Assembly: GCF_002775205.1 (NCBI RefSeq)
Contig: NC_036445.1
Span: 22,858,953 to 22,922,952, forward strand
Source: Xiphophorus maculatus
Lineage: Eukaryota; Chordata; Actinopteri; Cyprinodontiformes; Poeciliidae
Direction of reading: 5' to 3'
Length of the DNA stretch: 64,000 nt
Shown piece after piece: positions 23,662 through 35,000 of the stretch. The notes beneath the pieces are model-generated. The model was given only the letters and a program-made list of their open reading frames with translations, was not told the DNA's origin and did no database searches. Each line of letters begins with the position of its first letter. Position 1 is the first letter of the stretch. The translations under genes were made by a program, and so were the position numbers.

Positions 23662-25249
23662 GGTGAGTGCAAAAGAGGAACCTTTCGTTGGATCCTCCGG
23701 GCAGCTTCGAGCCAAGAGATGGACAAAGAACTCTGCAGCTGAAGAAGAGCCGGGGCCACGGAGCCGAAGACTGTCCGGCCATGGGGACCAACCCGTCAGC
23801 CCCACAACCTGTGGCTTCAAATCGCACTTCTCTCATCGGCTGGGTTCAGACCCCAAAGACAAAGATGAAGACAAAGGCAAAGACAAAGAAGAAGAACTGG
23901 TGCCTTCCTTCCTGCCAGCACCAAGTCCTGTGTGACCTCACCATCCATGCGGAGAAGAAGCTCATCAGACCTACAGAGATTCCTGCCTTCGCTGATCAAC
24001 ATCTTCCTCCTGCTGCAACACCTTCCTCATCATCAGACCTGCGGAGATCCTGGCCTTCATCGATCGGCGTCTTCCTCCTGCTGCAACACCTTCTTCATCA
24101 TCAGACCTGCGGAGATCCTGGCCTTCATCGATTGGCGTCTTCCTCCTGCTGCAGCACCTTCTTCGTCGTCGTGCCAGGTCTGGGGTTCGAGGCGCCATGC
24201 TCCGTCCGTCTCTCTCAAAGGTTCCCTTTTTTTAGTTTTCAGTGTCAGCAGTAGGGAAAGATAGACTAGATGATTGATTTTACTTATTTGATTATTTCTG
24301 CTACTGAATTAAGCTGTACTGACCCTTGCAAAAATGCCTTACTAATAAAATATTTAGCATAAAGAAAATCTAAAAGATGTTGTGGACATTCAGTTAATGA
24401 GTCACCTTAAAGTTCTTTGATGGTTGTAAAATAGCTGTGATGTTTGATTCTGGAGAGGAAAAAGTTTAAAATGTTTTTAAGTTGCTGGTAGCCCAAATTT
24501 AAAACGTCATCCTTGGGACTCGCCCGAGTCACTAAAACCTACCTGGTTCAATAACAAATGCAAGTTGTAAAATAAGAGAACGAGCGACCGTTAACAGGTG
24601 TGCTCTGTGAAACTAGTTGGCTGTAGGCTGCTCAGTCTGGCTAATTCACAGAGGGAAGAAGGGTGAGACACCTGGATGTAGGCCGTTAAAAATCAGGTGA
24701 ATCGTTTCTCGAAACCAGCTTAAACAGAGTTTACTTCAGTTCTGGACAGGGTAAATCCCGGCAGATTTAGGAAACTCAATTAACCCGTTAGATGGAGAGC
24801 TGGTAGCACATCTCCCCTCTCAGAAGAGGAAGCAGAGAGTGAGACAGTAGAGACAGAAAGGAGGGGGGGGGTGTTGCGCAACAACAATATATATATTAAA
24901 GGTTATATATTGTATATAAAAAACCTATAATAATGGGAACCTTCACTATAGGATGTTTTAAATATCTTAATCTCTAGATCTGAATCCTAAATCCTCTGAT
25001 GTATTGTCCAACCTAAGTTTCATAGGAAATGACTGAATGCTGTTCTGTAGTCAGTTGTACAAAGCATTAAAAGTAGGGAAACCAAAAAGTGTTGCACCAA
25101 TGATTTTTCTACTGTTGAATCATTGCAATGTGCTATTATATTTCTGCAATAAAATACTATTCATTGAAGGCTTTTCATATGTCTTTGTGTTTATATGTGT
25201 AAAAGACTGGTATTACCAGAGAATGTGACATTTTTATATTTAGTTACTT

Positions 25250-25500
25250 TTACTTTATACCTTGCACATGTACAGAGCTAAATAACTTCTATTTTACTGT
25301 CAGTCCTGCACTTTATATTTTATATTTAGATTTATATTCATATTTTATACTGTATTTTATTTTACTCTGGAGTAACCTCACAACATTGGAACCTCAAACA
25401 TTGTCCTGAGCCGTATGCAACGAAATTTCGTTCTGTATACACCCTGTGCATGCAAAATGACAGTAAAGTCAGTCTAAGTCTAAGTCTAAGGAACAATTGT
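25250..25500 (+). repeat. LINE 3'-tail-like fragment
   Basis: Contains TTTACTCTGGAGTAACCTCA, CGAAATTTCGTTCTGTATAC and AAAATGACAGTAAAGTC and ends in a short (GTCTAA)n tail. This resembles the 3' ends of fish non-LTR retrotransposons that finish with a simple repeat. No reverse transcriptase is attached. Confidence 0.5.
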
Positions 25501-25894
25501 GCAACTGTGAGATGCATTGAGGCCATTTCCAGGGTAATTATAAGGTAATGGCCTTATTTACAGAACAAAAGCACTGGCTAGATAAAATCCTTCAGGTCAG
25601 TCGACCCATCTCTGGGGTCCAAAGGTAGAAATGTTAAATGACCTTTCTCTGGTACTTCCAGTGTTAATGACAAAAATGTTTTCTAAGCCATTCTTGCTGA
25701 CAAAAAGCTGGTTAGTTCTATAATGTTCAGTCCCTTCCCCACCATTAGAGCAAAGGTTAATCTTGAGAGGTAATGTGTGTGTGCATATTCTTTCCTAAAT
25801 ATTCAGAAATTCCAAAGAAATCACATCCAGCTGCTTAAAACACCAACAACACGTCCTGCCAAATCCATAATCTGTACTGCTGCCCAGTCGCATC

Positions 25895-26095
25895 ATGGAT
25901 GCAGCAGAGTTCCGACGCAGAGGCAAGGAGATGGTTGACTACATGGCAGACTACTTGGAAAACATAGAACAGCGACCAGTGTACCCGGATCTGGAACCAG
26001 GATATCTCCGTTCTTTAATCCCCACTGAGGCCCCACTTGAGCCTGAGAGTTATGAGGAAATAATGCACGATGTGGAGAGGGTCATAATGCCAGGG
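25895..26095 (+). other. ddc: ddc coding exon 1 (start codon)
   Basis: Sixty-seven codons, ATG to IMPG, donor GTGAGG. The exon probably starts at 25807, after TTCCTAAATATTCAG, giving about 88 bases of 5' UTR. Confidence 0.95.
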
Positions 26096-29000
26096 GTGAG
26101 GTGACACCATTTGCTCTTTTTATTTGGTCAACACAATACAATTTACAAAAATTTTCCTATTGTTTTTTTTTTTTACCCACAAAAAATATAATATACATTT
26201 TTTACAGTAGTAACAAATATAAATCCTAACCCATGCAGTAGATAGAACATTATGTAGAATAATGTCTCTAAAAAGCGAGGTTGGCTTTTCACATTTGTTA
26301 TTTGTAGTACTTACCTTTTCATCATTTATCTAATATATCTTTTTCCAGATCACCCACTGGCACAGCCCAAACTTCTTTGCTTACTTTCCAGCAGCTTCCT
26401 CCTACCCCGCTATGGTGGCTGATATGCTGTGTGGGGCCATCGGCTGCATTGGATTTTCCTGGGTAATCCGTTCACATATGCAACACTCTCTCTTTAATTG
26501 ATGCTGCATTTCCACATTCTATCCTCAGCTCATAGAAGAAACAAGCTTTTGATTTCGGTGACATTTTAGGCTGCCAGTCCAGCCTGCACCGAGCTGGAGA
26601 CAGTGATGTTAGACTGGCTTGGGAAGATGCTGCATCTGCCTGAGAGTTTTATAGCCGGGACACATGGCCATGGAGGGGGTGTTATTCAGGTAAGCATGTT
26701 TTTGTGGTGTCTCAATAGCCATTTAAAATTACACAGCCGAGGCTTGCTGCCGTCAGTCCATTAATCACGAAACATTAGATTTTATTGGAGTATATGCTGA
26801 AACAATGCTGTTTTATGCCTGCTAAGCAACATCTCTTTCTAATGTGTTTTCATAAAAAAATTAAAAAAAAAAGTTAGACGAAATACTTCAAACTATTTGG
26901 GGTTTACATGATGGGGTTGACAACCACAAGCTTCTCGGTACATTATTGGGATTTTATATAAAAGACCAACATAAAGAAACGCATAAAAATTGAGGCAGTT
27001 TCCAACAAACAGTTCCATAATTAGTGGCTACACAGGACATCAAACTTGCAAACAAAGGGCTGGAGCTTACTGATTAAATGAACTCAGCATCACATTTTTC
27101 AGGTTTTTATTTGTGAACAAACACAGAAAATAACCTTCTCTTATTCCACTTCACAGATATTCACTAAATGTGTATCACTTAAATATAAAACATAAACTTA
27201 TTCAACAAACACTGAAGTTTGAGTAAAGTGGCAAAGAAAGAAAACATTAAACTGAAACACACACATATATTTAGAAGATAATTGTACTTGTCAAATAAAT
27301 GCTACGGTTAATGATATTTCCAAATTTCTCAACTTTTGGCATCAGTCTAAATGACTTTAAAGATGATTACACACACAAATAACTGAGAAACCAGTATTTA
27401 GACTGACACATTTGTCTGCAATCATCAGCAATTTATGCACTATTGATCTGTTGTCCTTTTTTTTTTTTTTCTCACCGGCACAAACCAGGGGAAAATAGGC
27501 AGGAAATTGCCTTTTGATTGTGTCATTTCCAGGCGCACGACAGAAAAATGACAGTGATGGCGCCAGTATTGTTTCGTGTGGAAGAAGGCTAAGCATTAGT
27601 TTAGGGTTCCATTGACAGAAACCCAGAAGCGATAGATGCGTGCACATGTGTTATTGGGACGGTGAATGGTGCGGCAGGAGAGTGCACTCTGATGATAGAT
27701 CGTTTCATGCCTCCTCTGTTGTTTCCACCTGAGTGAGGGGGTGCGTTTATGCGTGCGTGCTCATCTGGCTCATCGTCGTTTTGTTTCTGTCTCTGCCACT
27801 CTCGTGTTTTTTATAGCAGCTTAACAGCTCACTATGGCAACCAAAGGAGCTCTTCTTGCTGCTGCAGAGTTAATGAGTGTTGTGACAGCACAATGCCAGC
27901 CTATTATTACAAACCGTGTGTCACCACACAGAGGAAATGGAAGGACTTTTTTAAAAAGGTGACCTTAAAGTTCCTTTTATATTCTGTATAGCGCAGCAGT
28001 TATAACTATGCAAAACTTTGACCGATGTTGTGCTTAAATTGAATCAGCAAAATATAAACTAAAAGCAGCTCTTTGTTTGGGATGAATGTTTGTCACGGAT
28101 TCTGTCTGTATAATTACCCCTTTTGCTGAAATTATTTGCTTCTGGTTGCCATCTATGTGCATTTTGTTTCCAGTCATCTTACTCCGCATCTCAATGCAGA
28201 TCTGGTTGTTTACTGAGCTCAAACCTTCTATTTTTATATTAATTGTATACTTAGCAAATGTCAAACATGTCCTCTGTTGATGTTTAAAATTATTTCAGCA
28301 CCTTTTGGAAATTGTCCTTATGTCTTGGCTGATAGCTTGGCATGTAGCTAGAAAAAACCCCCCAACAAAAATAATTATTAAATTGGAAGAACCATGTCCT
28401 TTCAGACATTTTATTAAGGACTGTCGTGCATTATAAAAGAAAACAGATTTTCAGCCATGTCAACTTTTGCTGCCATTTCAGTTCCTTCCTGTCTTGAGTC
28501 ATCAGATGATTGAATTATTTTGGTGCTTGTTGATCCGAAGCACCAAGCCTTTTAAGGACAATGTTGCTGCTGATACACCTGTGTATGTGTTATTTATCTC
28601 TTTTACGTGTACTCTTAGAACAATGAGATTGTTCCATAAATGAAAATATTATTGACTCAGTTCACAATATATATAAAAATCCCACAGATTGTTTTTAAGC
28701 ATTGGTTTTTATTAATTACTATGATTTTCCACTTATAGCTGATGGGAATTTTTTTTTGAATATTATGTCAGACCTATAAAAAATAACACAGAAAAGAGAT
28801 CTTAATAAAATCTGCTTAAATCTACTTAAATGTTATTTTCAAAAATGTCATATCTGAAAAACAAGCCTTATCCAAATCGATGTTCTGAATTATGTAATTT
28901 GACTGTATATTTGTATAAACCAAAGGGCTCATAAATGGAGGAATAACATTCTTTGATTCAAAATGTGGATTTTTTTTTCCAACTTTAATAACTCCTCTTT

Positions 29001-32000
29001 AAAACTGTTCAAGTTCTCAAAATTTACTATAAACTGAAAAACACATGACTAATTGCAGTTAGGGTTTATTTGTGAAAGAAAATAGCGGATATATAAAATA
29101 TAACATACTACTAGATTTTTCTCAATTTTAGACACAAAGTGGTTTGCAGAAGCGAGGATCATATTAACAAACCCAACCACAGTATTCTCCTGTGTGTCTG
29201 AACATGCCTTGTTTCCTTGAATATATTTTATTTGTTATTTTTTCAGACATTTGTAACATGTAGATGAACCTGTAATTGTCTGACAGGGCACGGCCAGTGA
29301 AGCGACCCTGATGTCCTTGCTCGCTGCCCGGTGTAAAACGATCCGACGGGTCTTGGTGACAGACTCTAAAAAGTCTGAATCTGAAATCCTCTCTAAACTG
29401 GTGGCATATACCTCTGACCAGGTAAGTGTAAGAGTACAGAAAAACCTTTGTTTCAAAGAAAATAATCATTGTTCTAGTTTACCTGAATTCCAATTTGGTA
29501 TGCCTACTTGACAATATTAAAACTGGCAGTTTTTACATTAAGGTTCAAAAGAGAACCGAGATGTATATTTATAAAGTTTATGTGACTGTTTTTTATCGTC
29601 TTTCTTTTTTTTCTTCTTCTTTTATTTAAGAAGTCGTCATCATTTTTTCCAACATGCGTCACAGGGTGAAAAATAACAAAGTCAGAGTGGGGGGTCAGTG
29701 AGGCAGTAGCTATTGCTGATCAGGTTTGAAACCAGACTGACTTTGTGATTGGATTATGAAGTTGCCTGAGGGCCACAGAGACCTTTAGCAGGGATCCAGT
29801 TCATGTTCTTCAGCAGCAAGTAAGAAGAAGTCTTCTTTCTAGCATGACAGGCTTAACATAAACAAGTGATGATTGCCTCAGTGGAAGACCAGGACAAAAT
29901 GTTGAATTTAAATAATTTGGAGCCAAACAAAGTATAATCACAAAATTGGGATGTATTTTCTATACACTTTATTTAATAAGCTTAATAATTAATACGCTTA
30001 TTTGATTTGTTTTACTCCTACAGTTTCTTTAGACCAATGCATTTTAAGCATCTTCCGCTCTGTTATCTGTATTTATTCAGTGTGACATTAATAAAATTCC
30101 TTAAAGCTACTGTCCAGATGTTCCTGTAAAACCCATCAGACTCACATCAGATATAGTTGGAATCTATGGAACAACACAAAGCTCTCATTTATTTCTCTAT
30201 TTGGTTGTTGATGGTCATTTCATCGAGACAAAATCCAAAAGATGAGCTTCCTGGTAAGACAAAGTTCTTTTGAGTATGTCCTTCTGTTTTTCTTGTTTTT
30301 TCTCTGGTTCTGAAGAGCCAGATCTCTAACCCAAGTCTAAAATAAGGATTCATAGCAGCACAGGACAAATCTTTCTTTTATTGGTAGGTTTTGGTCACAT
30401 TAACTGTTTAACAAATTGATGCACTATTTTCATTTCTGGGACACCGAAACCAATTATTTTTAACGATGAGTCAGATCTTTTATTTCTTTTTTACTTCTTA
30501 ACTGTTGAATCATTCAGCTAAAACCAAAACAGCCTTATTTTGCCAAACAGTGTTCGTTGTGGTGGTTTGTACGGTCTGTCTCCGCATTGAGTTGGCTTGA
30601 GCTCCATTGCTTTACCCAGGCCAGAATACCTAAACCTGGCATGTCTCTGCTTTACCCTGTAACGAAGCACTAGCTCTCCAGTCCTAATAATAAATAGGTT
30701 CTGAGCAGAATACGATAGATCATTCTTTTCCCAGTGAGATCTGCTCAAATGAACAAATTAATGTGTTCTTTCTATTATTTTTTGCATATCTGAGACTTTG
30801 AAACAAGGCTTTTTTTATTGCTTCATAGTTCAAAAGAAAAATGTTCTGCTAAACCATAAAAGTAGGATTTCTTGCGGTGGCATTGTATTGAAAAATTCAC
30901 CCTTTGTCTCTGGAAGAGGTGCGGAGGGTTACAAAAGCAGAATACAGCATTAAGTCATTTCAAGGCTGGTAGATACATGGAAACTACACAGATGGGAAAA
31001 GTCAAGCAGGGATATAAACTGATTTGTACGATTTAGAGGTGAAAGTCTATTGCTGCCATCTTCACTTTATGCTTCAGCTGCACCATCCAAGGTGGCATCA
31101 CTCTGAGCTTTGGGGTCATCAGACTCAAACTGATTCAAACATAGACAGCCAAACTCAGACGCAATGTGAATGTGTGAGAATCGGGGTTGTGACTGATCAA
31201 AACCTGCTCATCTGCCAAGTTTTTAGCTAATATTTAGATTAGTTTAATTCTTGATCTTGATCATTTAAAAAAAGGTCTTTATAAATCCTAAGTCGGTTTA
31301 AATCGATCATACAACTATGTTGTTGTATACATTTATTGACAAGAAAATACACCCACTGCTGGGTAGTATTGGACAAATAACTTTTCATGTTCATGAAAAC
31401 CAGGAAGATAAATGGCATAAAAACTGGGAATCAATACCCTCAGAAGGATTAAAAACGTTCTTATCTTGTCTTTTTCTCCAATATCACTTATCTTCCCATC
31501 TCAGGCTCATTCCTCTGTGGAGCGGGCCGCCCTGATTGGAGCAGTAATGATGAGGAAGGTTCCTACTGACGAACACTACGCTGTTAGAGAGGAAATGCTG
31601 AGGAAGATGGTGGAGGAAGACAAAGCAGCTGGTCTCATCCCTTTCTATGTAAAGAACACAAAGCACATCTACCCACAGTACCAAACGCACATGTAGACAC
31701 ACTTCCAGCCACTGAGCTGTGGCTGTCAGCTATGATGTAATTTCCTCCTGAGGCAGCTGTATGCACCCAAGGCTTCTGCTGAAAGATAACAATGTTTCTG
31801 TCCAAACTAATGTATGTCTATCGTGTTAGGGGCAATAATTCCTGCCTCATCTGGTTCCATAGACTTAATTCAACGAACAACAAAGGGGAGGCTGTAGTTG
31901 CTTTCCAAGACAAAATCAGACTGTCAGAAGGATTTAAGAGAATAACAAACCAGGAAAAAATCATTTAAATTCACTTTTCTTGCGTAGAAATCTTCAGTTT

Positions 32001-35000
32001 CAAGCCTTACTGTGGTGGCTGTGAAAACAGACTATGACATACCGAATGCTTCAAGGTTCTGATTGCCGACATCTGTGTTTTTCAGTTTTGCGCGACTCTT
32101 GGGACCACACCATCATGTGCATTTGATCATATCATGGAGCTGGGACCGCTTTGTAAGTCAGCAAGTTGCAGCCAACTACAATCCCTCAGATTACTCATGG
32201 CAGGAAGCTCTGATGGCTCTATCTGATTTTAGATAGGCACATTGTTTCTTTTATTTTCTTTATAAACTTAATAAGAAGGAGGACGTTTGGGGAATAAAGA
32301 TCAAAAGCACCAAGGAAATAGAAATGTTTATTACATTACTTGTATCAGTGCCATTTCAATGTATATTCAGTATTTATTTTTGTAGGCCTTTAATTTAGAG
32401 AGATTAATCTTTGAGGCTCAGCATTATTTTTTTAATTAAAAAAATCCCAACCCAGTTTATTCTCTAAAAGTTTATGTAGCCACTTCTTCATCTTTTTCAG
32501 GTAATAAGGAAAACATGTGGATGCACATTGACGCAGCTTATGCTGGGAGTGCCTTTATTTGTCCTGAATTTAGGCCTTTACTGAATGGCATTGAGGTGAG
32601 TAAAAATCCTTAGAAGTGCTTTGTTCGTATTCCACTATGCAAAAAGTATTTACGCCCCTTTAGCTTTTTCAAATTCTGTAATGCTATAAGCAGAACACTT
32701 TATCACACTTTATGTAATTACACTTTATGACACTTTATGACAACAGTCATAAATATTCATGAAGACTTACTCATGTTCATGACAGGTGTTATGTCATGTC
32801 AGTCTTATTCACAACCCGTCAAATAAAGTGTTACCGAAACTTCAAACTGCTTTTGATATTTGAAGTACCAAGTGGAAAGAAAGACAAAGTTTCAACATTT
32901 TATTTTATTTTTTACATATAATGTTCTTTCCAGATTTACAACAGCCCTATATGGAATCAGAGCTGCTCAAGTAATATTAATGTGTCTGAACGTCCCAAGT
33001 CTCAATCAAATTAACAGTATATTACGAGACTTGAAAATGATAATTCACAGACACTCTCCATCCAAACCATTTAGTTTGTGGCTGTGTAGAATTGTTAGAG
33101 ACATAGTATAAAACACCTGTATGAGCAGATGCACCAAAAACCATGAATCGTTTTCCTTGCCCGTCACAATTGTGCCTCATTTTCTCCTTTTCTCTAAGGA
33201 GAAATCCTATTGAAATGTAACAAGATTTTTGGTCATAATCTGACTAAATCAAACGTACAAGTGGTATGAATGCAGGGAACTACATAGCCCACTGCTGAAT
33301 TGTCAGTTTTGCAAAACTTAATATAATCAAGTTGCACCAATAAACCTCCTTGGCAAAATACAATAAAATTAAATATTCAAACAAAATGGCCCTTGTAATA
33401 ATACAATTATTATTACAATATTACTCGTTGTATTATTACAAGTAGCAATACTCATCCACTTTCATAGGCACAGCCTGTCTCCGACTAACAAGGAAAAACA
33501 CTTTCTGTTCAGTTGCCTAAGAATTATCTGTTATTGGATCATTGCGACAAAACACTGACTTTATGGTCCTTGAAAAGGGCATAACGTCAAGGATGGCCTA
33601 ATGTCAAGGAGGACGCATGCAAAGCAGAGCAACGGGCCGAACCATCGGCATAAGACGCAGGAGCATTAATGTGCCTTTTGATTCTACCCAAGCAGCTGTT
33701 GCTCCCCGATGCTGTGCAGAGACACAGAGATAAGGGCAAAGTAATTTCCTGAGGCAGAGTTGGACCTTTATATATCACCGTTTATTAGACACACCAGTTC
33801 AAAGAGCGGTGGTAAAGAGATAGGAGAAGGCTGTCTTGATGCTAAAAGCGCCAACAGTTTGATCTTTTCTTTGACTCGTAGAAAGCAAATGCACTTTAAG
33901 TTTTAATGTCCTTTTCTGTAATTTTCCTGTCTTTTCCATTTTGCAATATTTGTTGTCAAAGTCTATATTTTTTTTGTCATCTCAGAGCTGAGAGCATAAA
34001 ACAGTATTGCAGTGTTGGGTTGGAACATGAGGTAGAATCCTGGTCCTTTTTGCATCAGAACGACACCTCCCTGACTGTCTGGTTGCTAGGATATGAGTGA
34101 TGGATAAGGAGGCAACCATTTTGAGTCAGTCAGCATGGCAACTGTCAGCCAGGACTCTGAATCACATTGTCTCTGTGTTGTGTTATTGCATTTGTGGAGG
34201 TAGAGGAAAGGATATTACAAAAGATAGGTAACAAAAAGATGGGAGCAGATTGGGAATAACTCATCTCTAAGCGAGGAAGGAATGATATCTAATGCTCCAT
34301 TCAAGCTGCCGACTGGATGCTCCTCTTTTGCATTGCAAATAAGTTGGGTCCCCTTTAGTCTAGACATTAATGTTGATGACTAGATTTCCTCTGCAACCAC
34401 TGAGATGGATCATGAGGTTATATATTAAAAAAAAAAAGTGATTTTCACAATTAATTATTCAAACTTACACCAAATCACGATGATATTTATTTGTTTTGGT
34501 ACAAAATATATTTATTTGCATTTCAGCTTCAAACTTCAGTATGTTTTATTGGGACTTTATATGATAAGACCAATACAAAATACAAAACTTTAACCAGATT
34601 TCATGTTTTTTCATGTTCTTTCAGAAATAAAGCATCTCTACAGCAAGATGCTTTCACCACTATATTTCACAGTTGGGATTATCTTGTTTAAATTAGCACA
34701 CCCCTTCATCCCTGATCTGTTTAGTGACTTCCTGGATCTGCATGATGCGGTTTTTTCAATGGTTCTTTAGCAAACCATTGATGCCTTCAAGGAACTAGGA
34801 ATAACTAGGAGGACTTTATTTTTTAACTTCTAGGGATAGTTACACTGGGTTTGGTTTGGTTTTGTTTTGCAAGTAAAAGAAATTAAATACAAATTTATCC
34901 CACTCTTTTATGATTATTACTAGTAAAACATTTTAAGAGTTGTATATTATTCCTTGTTGTGGACTACCTTGTGTTTGTCAACCACAATAAATCCAAGTAA

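Larger units (their letters stand above)
12653..24886 (+). mobile_element. retrovirus-like LTR element, non-autonomous, with a nested insertion in its 3' LTR
   Basis: The order is 5' LTR, tRNA-Lys-type primer-binding site, leader, pol scraps, polypurine tract and 3' LTR. The LTRs begin TGTCAAG and end AACAACA. The 3' LTR is 769 + 1488 bp around a 5.25-kb insertion, matching the 2257-bp 5' LTR exactly in length. Both outer flanks are AT repeats (ATATAT on each side), consistent with a short target-site duplication, though its length is ambiguous. The internal region is only about 2.5 kb, with no recognisable gag, protease or env. Long LTRs and Lys-type priming alone do not fix the genus, so a retrovirus or a related LTR retrotransposon lineage are both possible. 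Confidence 0.93.
17375..24886 (+). repeat. 3' LTR of the retrovirus-like element, split by a nested element
   Basis: Left part 17375-18143 (769 bp) and right part 23399-24886 (1488 bp) correspond without length change to 12653-13421 and 13422-14909. Long stretches read side by side show no difference, and open frames in the R region are identical between copies. CCAAT 23613-23617, TATAAAA 23655-23661 and AATAAA 24344-24349 are kept. Confidence 0.92.
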
